DNA from: Zygnema cylindricum | Lineage: Eukaryota > Streptophyta > Zygnematophyceae > Zygnematales > Zygnemataceae | Reading direction: 5' to 3' | Assembly (NCBI GenBank): GCA_037447655.1 | Contig: JBBHKE010002753.1 | Span: 1-59,130, forward strand | DNA length: 59,130 nucleotides | Shown here: piece by piece, positions 23,290 to 32,534 of the stretch | How positions within the stretch are numbered: the first letter of the stretch is position 1 | Layout: the number at the start of each line of letters is the position of its first letter | Translations under genes and position numbers: made by a program | The notes under the pieces: generated by a model | Told to the model about the DNA's origin: nothing | What the model saw: the letters and a program-made list of their open reading frames with translations, nothing else | Database searches by the model: none

Positions 23290-24790
23290 TCTTTATCCTC
23301 CTTCAAAATATGACGCCAGTATGGAAGGCATCCTCGGGTTTTGTTTAGGAAGATTTTCATCTCCCCTATCTTCTAATTCCGGTGTTTGATCAAGTTCCTC
23401 GCCGATTTCCACTTCGTATTGTGGTGTTACCTCGGATGTTGTCTTTTCGTCCTTCTCTTTTGGCACATCTGCAGATTTTTCTTTCTCCCCGTCTTTCTTC
23501 TCTTCATTTACCAAGTCCAAGTCAGAATACTGACCCGATTCAAATCTGATTTTGACTTCTTTGTTATATTTGAATGGATCAGTAGGCTTTACTCCATTCA
23601 GCACCACTATGTGTTTTACCAAAATGATATCTCTCTTTTTCAAGTCATACACTCGATATCCTTTTGTGCTCACATTATATCCTACAAGATATTCTGGTTA
23701 GACAAATCTGGTTTTCTTTCCATCCACCTTTCATGCAGAGTTTCCTCCTTATTTGTCGAAGCTAGCACTAAATTTTTGATGAAGTTAGCATAGTTCATAG
23801 ACTCTACCCAAAACTGCAATCCTATTTTTTTATCATTTAGCATAATTCTAGACATATCTCATAAAGTTCTATTCACTCTTTGTGCTACCTCATTTTGTTC
23901 GGATTATAATGAACAGTTTTCTCATGATGGATTCCTTCTTCTTTAAGAAATTCTTCAAATTCCTTTGAGGTGTATTCTTTCCCATTATCACTCCTTATCT
24001 CTTTTATTGAGGTTTCATGTAATTTTTCACTCCATACTTTGTATTCTTTGAAACATCTTAGTACCTCTGACTTATGTTTAAGAAAATATACCTTAGTGTA
24101 TCTAAACCAATCATCTTTAATGGTTAGCATCCATCTTTTTCCCCCATATAAAGCATACCTAGCTGGTCCCCAAACATCCGTTAGAACTAGATCGAATACT
24201 TTCTCTTTTCTAAATGAGGATGCATTTGGAAATGGAAGTCTATGAATCTTCCTTTGGGCACATCCACTACAATCATCTGAGGTCTCATCATCTCCAAACT
24301 CACTTCCATCCACTATTCCTTTTTTCTTCATTTTCTTTAATCTATCTAGATTCACATGCCCCAACCTCTTGTGCCAAAGCATCATATCACTTCCACACGA
24401 GTAGAGGACACCCTTTTCATTGCAAAGTACAATTCTGAACATTCCTTGACTACCCTTTTTAGCTATGAAATAAACCTCATTATTAAAGCTTAACTGTAAA
24501 GATTCCTTTCTTAGTTTCGGTTTCAAACTCTTTTTCATCTAGAACAGCTGTAGAGACTAGATTCTTGCTGAGCTGAGGAATCTATAAAACATCTGAGAGT
24601 GTTACAATTGAAGCCTTTCCATCAACTAGAACCTTTAAATCAACCGATCCAACAAGACTTGTGGTTTCTACTCTACCATCTCCATACTCTATCTCAACTG
24701 TTGGAATTTTTCTTAATTTAGTAAACCACCTCTTATCCTTCCTCATATGCATTGAGGCCCCTGAGTCTATGATCCACCCATCCTCAGGTA
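23290..24790 (-). pseudogene. Cop6 protease and integrase
   Basis: The protease active site is intact as IIDSGASMHM (about 24745-24780). The zinc region reads WHKRLGHVN with CSGCAQRK, and the integrase core begins LTDVWGP and RSDNGKEY (23885-24538). The frame is lost at NPNKMR just before the glutamate helix, near 23885-23900. The carboxyl part (23293-23673) carries KGYRVYDL and DPFKYNKEVKIRFES blocks and an acidic Lys/Glu-rich linker into RT. Frameshifts near 24540 and 23680-23880 prevent expression of a complete product. Confidence 0.88.
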
Positions 24791-24999
24791 GATCCCTCTT
24801 ACCTCCGAAATCACATTTCTGTCTCCGTACAATGTCTGCATGCTTCTCATTAGTTTTTGGTTTAAGAATAAGGTCCTCAACTCCTCTTCCAGTTCGGTTA
24901 CGTCATCTTCTTCCTCGTCATGAACTTGAGTCAGAAAAGCCTTTTTCTTTCCTTTATCTTTTGAGGAACCTTGTCCATCTTTCAGTCGGAGATTTGTAA

Positions 25000-25970
25000 G
25001 CTTGACATAATCTGCCATAAATGTCTATGTTTCTTGCAGAAGTGACATAATCCACCTTAAGGAGCTCCTCTCCCCTGTCGATCAAATTTGCCACCTCCTT
25101 GTCCTTTTCTTCCAAAGTTTTGATAGGGATCCTTTACCTTTTCCTCATCATGCTTCCGCCAATCAGATCCTGCAGCCAATGCTTGAACACTCGGACTTCC
25201 TCTCCTATGTTCTATGGTACTCTCTTTCACTAAAATCATCTCCACTGTATCATCCCAATTCCAATTGCTATCACCTAGATCCTGCAAGCGATTAATGATA
25301 TTCTCATACAACCAGGTAGTATCATTATCAGTGTATTTACTCTTTGTCTTTTAGACCATGAGTTACGTGCACACTCTAGTTCTCCAAATAATGCTCCTAA
25401 GTCATTGCAATAATCATTCATACTTCGTCCCTTGTAACTATAAGCTGAAATTTTATTTTCTGCCAGTTGTTGCTGCTGCAACGACCCACTCTTATATTTG
25501 TTTACTAGAGATACCCGAATCTGAGAGGAAGATCTAATACGCATAAGGGGAATGGCAATACCCTTCACTACACTTTTGAGAATTAAGAGCTTAGCCACCT
25601 TATCCTTATAGTTCCATTTTTCATATTTTGACCGTTCGGTCTGACTCCTTGTCACCATTGCTGGTGGTGCTGCTGCCGTTTTCGTCCCTGTTAGTGGAGT
25701 CCTTTAAGAAGCAACTTCTCCCTTTTCTCCTTCCATGATTATTTCCTCCCCTTCTTTGTCATCGTTCGTGATGGTGGCTGATGTTTTAACAGCTGTTGTG
25801 ACGGAGGTGCCAGAAAAACGTGTTCCTCCAAACCTACGTGGAGGTGTGCATAGAATTTGCCCGAACACTATGCCCCATAGGTGCTTCTCAAAAAGTTCTC
25901 CCTCCATCATCATTTCCCAATAAAGAAAGTCTGATCCATTAAATATGGGCACCTTAGAGGGTGGGCCCAT
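25000..25970 (-). pseudogene. Cop6 gag, start codon inside the PBS
   Basis: Gag starts at the ATG (25970-25968) that lies within the primer binding site: MGPPSKVPIFNGSDFLYWE. The core continues in other frames (25275-25658 and 25057-25311, blocks NDLGALFGELE, NIINRLQDL, VQALAAGSDW). The zinc knuckle at about 25010-25050 starts CHFCKK, but its last ligand reads ADY instead of ADC and a frame change lies inside it. Nucleic-acid binding would be lost. Frameshifts near 25700 and 25300. Confidence 0.82.
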
Positions 25971-25974
25971 AACC
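25962..25974 (-). promoter_or_regulatory. Cop6 primer binding site, half-tRNA type
   Basis: Directly after the LTR end (TTTCA) the minus strand reads GGTTATGGGCCCA. This is the exact complement of TGGGCCCATAACC, the anticodon stem-loop of eukaryotic initiator tRNA-Met. It is not the usual TGGTATCAGAGC complement of the tRNA 3' end. The ATG in the middle pairs with the CAU anticodon and opens gag. Confidence 0.85.
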
Positions 25975-26925
25975 TGAAATTTTGTGGTCTCTATTAACCC
26001 ACAAAATAAGCAGCCTGTGTAAAGCCTCTAGGATAATATTTGACCCTTTCACTTTCCCACTGAATAAGTGCCACCCAGGCACACAAATATTCTGACCACC
26101 CTCATTTCTTTGAGGACAAGACTCTCCCGAGTCAAACGCAAAAAGAGTCACTGAATTTGCTCCCCTGAGCAGTAAGTTATGGCTGGGCAAAGATGGCCTA
26201 TAAATACAAAAGGTCACCTGGAGAGAGGCGCCTCAAACACGCTAAGTCCCTTAACTCCTACTCACAACTACTTACTACTCTACTTTCAGCCAATCAAAAG
26301 AGTGTATAGTACAAGAAGGTACAGTGGCCGATTGTACTTCTTATACGGCCATTGTACAACATCTCCTACTCACAACTACTTACTACTCTACTTTCGGCCA
26401 ATCAAAAGAGTGTATAGTACAAGAAGGTACAGTGGCCGATTGTACTTCTTATACGGCCATTGTACAACATGGCCTTCTGGTTGACACTTCTCAACATGGG
26501 AGTCATCGTTCCTCCTCCCATCCTTTACAATGTCCAATGATGTGGCGCCACGTGGAACAACGCGCCGCTATGTTCGAAAGCCGCCAAATATTCATTCGGG
26601 TTTGGCGGGGGCGACGACGTCCGTCCGATCATGTATTTTAAACGGCTAGATTCGCGTCTGCGAGCGCCGTTTGACTATAGATGCCGTTTCGTCAATTTTG
26701 GTATGTTATAATGAAAGTGACGTTTTGCGTAACACTTTATTTAATTACCGAACCACATATGTGTATCGTTTCGTTAACGCCTAAATGGTTAAGGCGTATG
26801 TCTATATTGTACTCTGTAGACCAAGGTTCAAATCTTGCATATGACATCATTTTGGTAATCTATCAATCTGTCTGCCTGTCTGCCTGTTTCTTTCTGACTA
26901 TGGCGTCATTCATGGTGACTCTCTC
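25975..26925 (-). repeat. Cop6 5' LTR (tip lost)
   Basis: Matches the 3' LTR from its gag-side end to CTGACTATGGCGTC, then breaks off at about 26925 into solo LTR A. It contains a 108-bp tandem duplication absent from the other copy. Confidence 0.85.
26255..26470. repeat. 108-bp tandem duplication in Cop6 5' LTR
   Basis: Two adjacent 108-base units, 26255-26362 and 26363-26470, differ at one base (TTTCAGCC or TTTCGGCC). The 3' LTR has one copy. The unit holds the CCAATCAAAAG box and the GTACTTCTTATACGG element, so the duplication doubles part of U3. Confidence 0.9.
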
Positions 26926-27290
26926 CGAACCCTACATAACTTACTACTCAAGAGAGCAAATTTAAAGATTCTTTTTGCTGCGGACTGAGGGGAGTCTAAG
27001 CTACACAGGGGTTTTGTTGGTCAGAGTTTATGCCTGCTAGGGTGGCTACATATCTAAGGGAAAGTCAAAGTGGGTGAATGTGTCCAAAAGTCATCTTCTA
27101 ACTTTGCATTCTGTGGTGGAACTGAGCTCACAGAAAGTCTTATTTCACAGGGGTGAAGCTATAATGGGGTTCTAATTGTCAAGGGGTCAATCATTTGGGT
27201 TTATATAAACTTGGAGTCGGCACTACCTAGATAAGCTTATTGTGAGCTGCTTACTTTGATGACCAATGGAGGTCTCAGAGTTTCAGTTAA

Positions 27291-28149
27291 TTAAGGTACA
27301 ATACAAAATAGTGTGAAGACCGAAAGTACATTAATATATAATTAGTGTGGTGTACGGTCTATGTTAGACCACACATAAACGTACATTTTGAGTTGAAATT
27401 TTTAAAATTAAATTATAAATTATACGTGCACGCATACGAATGTGTGCTAAATAAATGGGTCCAACCTTGTCGCCAAAAAACACGTTCGCACACATTCCCT
27501 TACAATCGCCTCTTTTGCAATGTGAATAGAAAATATGTTTGCATGTGGGAAGTCGCGATCTTTCAGTTAAAGAAGTGAACTGTCTATAGTTACATGCCCA
27601 CATACAACTTTTTGAAAATACGAACTCTTACTTCATGTGTTGTTTTAGTGTTTAATTTATATAAACACTATAACATGTTTTGTGTCCAATTAGCGTCAAT
27701 ATGTATCCCGTTTCAGTGCAAACGAACGAAATTACCGTATATTTTTATTCTAAAATGGTGTTTAGATGTGATTTTACCATGAATTAGAATTAACATATAC
27801 GTTAATAAGGGGTCAAAGTGACAAATGGACCGCAAATTATAATGAATGGGTTAAACTAAATAGAATAAAAATACAACATTCGGCGTTGGTTATACTTGGG
27901 TCGAAGTAACTCCAAATGCAGACTATTGACAGAAAAATTGATCTTTTTTGGACGAATCACATACAACCAATAATTAATTTTTTTTTTATGGATCTGACGC
28001 TACGCCGTCATTTTGGCAAACAGACAGATTTCATTCGTTTCATGAGGTGGCAGGCAAAAATATCGCTGCCACGTTCATTTCGCTTCCATGGATTTGCAAT
28101 CGCATGTGGCGTCTCTTACTTCCTCGTCATTTGTGGCGTCCCTTAGGGT
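27291..28149. other. No gene; continuation of the DNA repeat split by solo LTR A
   Basis: The first ~70 bases (TTAATTAAGGTAC, GAAAGTAC, TAGTGTGGTGT) match 58940-59005 and join to 19139 once solo LTR A is removed. The rest is AT-rich with no credible coding frame. Confidence 0.55.
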
Positions 28150-29426
28150 CCCTCTACATTGCCTCAGCCCCTCTTTCCCCCTCCCTTTCCTCCCGAGCGT
28201 ACCTATGCTGATCTCCTCTTTTTTTTGTGGTTCTATGAAATTTGCTCCCTCTCCTTGTTGCCATCTTTTTCTACCTCTCTCTCTCCTTGTCAAAAAATCT
28301 CCATCCCTTATCTTTTTCCTTCTCCCTTTCTCTCTCTCTCTCCCTCTCCGTTTCCCTCTCCTTCTCCCTCTCCCTCTCCTTCTCCCTCTTCCCCTCCCCC
28401 TCCCTCTCCTCCTCACCCTCTCAATGTGTGTCTTCTCTCCCTCCCTCTCTCGACTATCCGCAATCACTCCCTCTCCCTCTCCCTCTCTAGTTTTTTCTCT
28501 CATTTTGTAGCACTCGCTCTCTCCCCCTCTCCCTCTCTTTTTCCCCCCTCCCTCTATCTGTCCCTATCTCTCCCTCTCTCTTTTCTTATCCCTTCCCTGC
28601 TCTCTCTCCCTCCCTCTCCCTCTCCCCCTTCCTCCTCTCTTCATTTTCTCGATCAGCCACACTATCTATCTCCCTCTCTTCCTCTCCCTCTTCTCAATCC
28701 CTCGATATGCCACTATCTCGCCCTCTCTATTTTTCGTTGTCAAACTATCTTCATTTTACTATTTTTTTAATATCCATTTAACTCTCTATTTTTTTTGTCT
28801 GTCTCTCTCTACCTTTTGGTACTTACCGACGAGACTGTATCGTCGTTGAATGGTATGTTTTTAGGGTTTGCCAGTCAACGACATCAATGTCCTAGTGTTG
28901 AATGGCATGTGTCCCTCTCCTCTCCTCTCCAACTTACCCTTTCGATTTGTCGCTCTCTCTCACCCTCCCCTTTTCCCCTTCCTTTTCCTCCCTCTCTCGA
29001 TTTTTCGCTATCTCCACCTCTCCTTTTCCCTCTCCCTCTCTAATTTTTCCTCTCAGTTTCCCGCACTCGCTCTCTCCCTCTTTCCCTCTTCCTCTCCCCC
29101 TCCCTCTATTCGACCATATCTCTCACTCTATCTTTCCCTATCCCTTCCTTTCTCTCTCTCCCTCCCTCTCCCTCTCCCTTTTCCTCCACTCTTCATATTC
29201 TCGATCTGTCGCATTATCTCTCTCCCATTCTTCCTCCCCCTCTCCTCACCCCCTCGTTTTGCCGCTATCTCTCCCTCTCCCTTTTTATTTGTCACAATAT
29301 CTTCAATTTACATTTTTTTTATACCTCATTTAACTCTCATATTTTTTTGGTTTGTCTCTCTCTCCCTTATGGAGTCTGTATCATAGCTGAATGGTTTGTT
29401 TTTCTATCCTTTCAGTCAACGACATG
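28150..29426. repeat. Pyrimidine-rich higher-order repeat, copies 1 and 2
   Basis: Dominated by CTCCCT/CTCTCC runs on the plus strand. Beneath them is a larger unit of about 540 bases. Each unit ends with a short hairpin sequence (GGTACTTACCGACGAGACTG then TATCGTCGTTGAATGG near 28820-28855), followed by CAGTCAACGACATCAATGTC (28875) and GAATGGCATG, and then restarts the pyrimidine run. Corresponding marks recur near 29386, 30450 and 37617. Long open frames here only encode Ser/Pro/Leu low-complexity peptides. Confidence 0.7.
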
Positions 29427-29431
29427 AATGT

Positions 29432-30446
29432 TGTTGAAATTAATAGATTTCTAGAGTATTTTCTAGGTTTAAATTTGTTAGGATAAAAGAAAAAAAAGGA
29501 CGGGCAGTCTGCCTCCACCTTCTCTCTCTAGCCCCCATACTTGTTGTAGTCACTGAAAGATAGAGACGGTGGTTGATCCATGGCTGCCTTAGTTCAAAAG
29601 GCTGCTATTTTTAGTAGGTTACTAAAAATATGCCTGACGGACCAGGGATTTGATCCCGGTACCTACGGTTCGTCAAGTTGGCCAATAGCGGTCAGCCTTA
29701 TCCTATTAGACTAGGACCAATGCTAAATGATATAGTATGTGATATATATATATATATATATGGGGGAACAAATCCATTTAACTAAAACTGTATACGGCTT
29801 GCATAGATACAGTTTTATAAAAGTACGAAGTACGACACTTTTTCAAAACGAATACCACGCATTTTGTTTTGACAGCGAAAGACGGCTAAGATTGCATCTC
29901 GCTACGAATCCAACCGCGCACATAATCGCCAAAATCCCGGAGTGGTCGCTTTGGCTTTTTGTGACGTGGCATGACCTGGAGCCACGTGGAGAGATGACAT
30001 TCGATCATTGGAATTCCGAGGAAAGTACGGACGAGTGAAAAGCAGACACGCGTCCGCTTAATGGCCTTGTCGTACATAGGCCGTACAAACAGTACATCGG
30101 CGGTAGTACTTTTTGGTATGGTACAGTAATATGATTGGTCCGTACTTCAGTAGATAGAAGTTATTAGAGGGAATCATGACTTAGAAAATTTTGGTAGGTA
30201 GTCACCTCTCTCTTTGAGAGTTTGTACAAATTGCCATTTTTTTACTGCCTCATAACTTATCGGTTGGTTGGCCGTTTTCAGTGATTCTTTTTGCTACGGA
30301 ATCAGGGGAGTCCAGGCTGCATAGGGGTGCAGTCAAACTGTCATTTTGCCTTCCTGGACAGCAATGGTTGTGGCTTGAAGTGGGTTAGTTAAATACTATC
30401 TAGAGGCTTCTTGTATTCTGTGGTCCAATGGAGGACACATAATTGC
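29432..30446 (+). mobile_element. Solo LTR C (1015 bp)
   Basis: TGTTGAAATTAATAG at the start and GACACATAATTGCA at the end, flanked by aatgt on both sides (29427-29431 and 30447-30451). It keeps the full LTR plan: tRNA-like segment (29641-29725), an ATTGG box then AGTAGATAG near 30135-30155, the GACTTAGAAAAT start region, and the U5 hairpin (GGAATC AGGG GAGTCC near 30298). No internal sequence, so a product of LTR-LTR recombination. Confidence 0.93.
29641..29725 (-). other. Antisense tRNA-like segment in LTR (type B, best preserved)
   Basis: On the minus strand TAGTCTAATAGG (29702-29713) fits the pol III A-box consensus TRGYNNARNNGG. GGATCAAATCC (29646-29656) fits the B box GWTCRANNC 45 bases later, within a T-arm-like GGG ATCAAAT CCC stem-loop. 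An acceptor stem does not pair. This suggests a tRNA-derived insertion fixed in the LTR. Confidence 0.55.
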
Positions 30447-30930
30447 AAATGTTTGGTTCTTGAATGGCATGTTTCCCTATCTTGACCTCTCTCTTTCTTA
30501 CCCTCTTGATTTGTCGCTCTCTCTCTCCCCCTCTCCCTCTCCCTCTCCTCCCTTTCTTGACTTACCACTATCTTTCCCTCTCTCTTTCCATCTCCCTCTC
30601 TAATTTTTTCTCTCAATCTGCCGCACTCGCTCTCTCCCCCTCTCCCTCTCCCTTTTCCCCCTCCCTCTATCTGCCGCTATCTCTCCCTCTCTCTTTCAGT
30701 ATCCCTTTCCTACTCACTCTCCCTCCCTCTCCCTCTCACTCTTTGGATCTCCCGCACTATCTCCCTCCCTCTCTCCCTCTTCCTCTCCCTCTCTTGTTGA
30801 AATTGTTGTACGCTCTAAATCTCCATCTCCCTCTTCCTCTCCCATTTCCTTTTCCCTATAGTCAAAACGTGTGGTTTATCCTTCCTTTTCTCCCTCTCCC
30901 ATTTACTCGCCTTCTAAAATTACACGTTAG
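30447..30930. repeat. Pyrimidine-rich higher-order repeat, copy 3
   Basis: Resumes after solo LTR C with TTGAATGGCATGTTTCC and repeats blocks seen in copies 1 and 2, such as CCGCACTCGCTCTCTCCC (28511, 29060 and 30622 regions). Confidence 0.65.
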
Positions 30931-31548
30931 TGTCAGTAATTTTTTTAACTAACTACATTGTTGTATTTCTTTCTATGTTGTGAGCACGGGAGTTCATTCA
31001 GCAAGCTGATTCTGATGGAGGAAAATAGTGATGGGTTGTCGGAATATCATCGAGTTGTTTTTACTCTATTTAATATTAGGACTTCCAAACAAATTTCTAC
31101 ATGAGTTCGAGAAAGATATTACATAACCATTTGTTACAAAGGATATTTTTTTATGGGCGATGTACTTTTTGTTCATGTAGACAAATATTATATTTAAGTT
31201 TTAAAAATAGGTATTTGGTTGTATGTATTGTAATTATTTTACGGAGATTTTTTTTGTGATTTTTAGGCGAAAAGTATTGAATTTATTTCCAAGTGTATTA
31301 TTATAATAATTTTATAATTGTAATTCATTTCGATGTTGTTGCAATCACGAGTGCTCTGATTTTATTTCTCCATGTGTTGTAAATGATATGCGATAAACGT
31401 GATGAAGTGTCTGCCATTGTTAACTATTTTGGTTGCACTATGTCTTTGTATCTTTGTCGTTGTCACCCTATTTTCATTTTATATTTTTTTTCCCTCAGTC
31501 ATTCTCCCTTTTTTTGATTCCCTCTCCCTTATGGTACTCAGCGACGAC
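30931..31548. other. No gene; AT-rich
   Basis: No coding frame, repeat end or RNA gene recognised. It ends with TACTCAGCGACGACAATGT, the left half of the hairpin that Cop7 split. Confidence 0.5.
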
Positions 31549-31553
31549 AATGT

Positions 31554-32511
31554 TGTTGTTCTATGACAACTGGTGCAGGTGGAGCAGCAGGAGTAGTTGA
31601 AAAAGTAGACATAGCTAAAGCAGAAGCTTTACAAGAATCCCACCAAAATGCCACTTTTGCACCACTACACAATCTGACACACATGTCCAAATAACACCAA
31701 ATAAGGTACATAAACAAAGCAATATACAAGCTATCAATTTCCAAAATTGCAACACAATTGGTCTTGTAAACCATAAGCTATGGACTTTGCAAGTTTCCCA
31801 AAAACTGCCATTAGAATTCCATAATCCCAAAACTGGATATCAAAATACTTCTAAGTCCTAAACTTTATGCACTGAGTGAGTATCTACTGCTCACTAACAA
31901 ATCAGGTGTTTGTACCTACTATAGTAATACTGTACAGTAGTACGACAGATTACCTAAATGTACTTCCAAAAACCTATATGCAACTAACCTAAAGTCGAAT
32001 TGTAAACACTATTAACTAATGCACTACACTACAAAAATCTGTTACTTCAAGTATTCACAATTTGGCACCGTACACATAATGATGCTGCTTAGTCAGCAAC
32101 AACCAAATAAGTCCAACCGGCAGTGGTTAATCTTGTACCAATATCTGGAGTGCTTACTAAGCACCTCGTCACCCGTGGTCCCCACTTGAATCTCAGCCGT
32201 TAGTCTGGTTGAAATCGACGTCTAGTATTTGTCTCTTACAATTTTCTTCCCAAATGTCTAGTTCACATTTTGTCCGTCCGATCCGCCGAATTCAGTCGTT
32301 CGATAAGTGACATGTGTCTAGAACCATTCCGCACTTCTTGCGTTGTCTGAAATGTTGACGCCCTGTTTGTGTGACTGTACGATATACTCTAGAGATACTT
32401 GTTCACTGTCACACTATTAGAGGTAAGTATTACACACACCAAAAATTATTTTAAGTTATAAGACCTCCCCTCACAGCTCTATCTACTAAAGACAAAGCTT
32501 TAAAATCAACA
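31554..32511 (-). repeat. Cop7 3' LTR
   Basis: Minus-strand TGTTGATTTTAAAGC (32511) to ATAGAACAACA (31554). It encodes the gag amino end MSTFSTTPAAPPAPVVIEQQ at its 3' tip. Confidence 0.92.
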
Positions 32512-32523
32512 CTCTCCTAAAGC
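32512..32523 (-). promoter_or_regulatory. Cop7 polypurine tract
   Basis: Minus-strand GCTTTAGGAGAG lies between the pol end and the TGTTG of the 3' LTR. Confidence 0.6.
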
Positions 32524-32534
32524 TTTAGAATCAA

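Larger units (their letters stand above)
19927..26925 (-). mobile_element. Cop6: copia element with intact half-tRNA PBS
   Basis: A minus-strand element with 3' LTR on the left (19927-21626, itself holding solo LTR B) and 5' LTR on the right (25975 to about 26925). A deletion across the right border removed about 75 bases of the LTR tip plus some target, so no duplication is visible. Internally gag, protease, integrase, RT and RNase H are all recognisable in order. It entered solo LTR A after that LTR had been reduced to a solo copy. Confidence 0.9.
19145..27285 (+). mobile_element. Solo LTR A, opened by Cop6
   Basis: One LTR in two parts (19145-19926 and about 26926-27285), flanked by the duplication gttaa (19140-19144 and 27286-27290). 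It begins TGTTGAAATTCAAG and ends GAGTTTCA, and most resembles the Cop8 LTR. No internal retrotransposon sequence belongs to it, so it is a solo LTR of about 1.14 kb left by LTR-LTR recombination and later entered by Cop6. It carries the type B antisense tRNA-like segment (about 19350-19430). Confidence 0.85.

Noticed and set aside
27345-28150. Small open frames in the AT-rich stretch
   Set aside because: Short, overlapping on both strands, without domain signatures.
28159-28770. Long open frames over the CTCCCT tracts (also 28868-29386 and 30464-30952)
   Set aside because: Translations are only Ser/Pro/Leu low-complexity strings produced by simple-sequence DNA, present in several frames at once.
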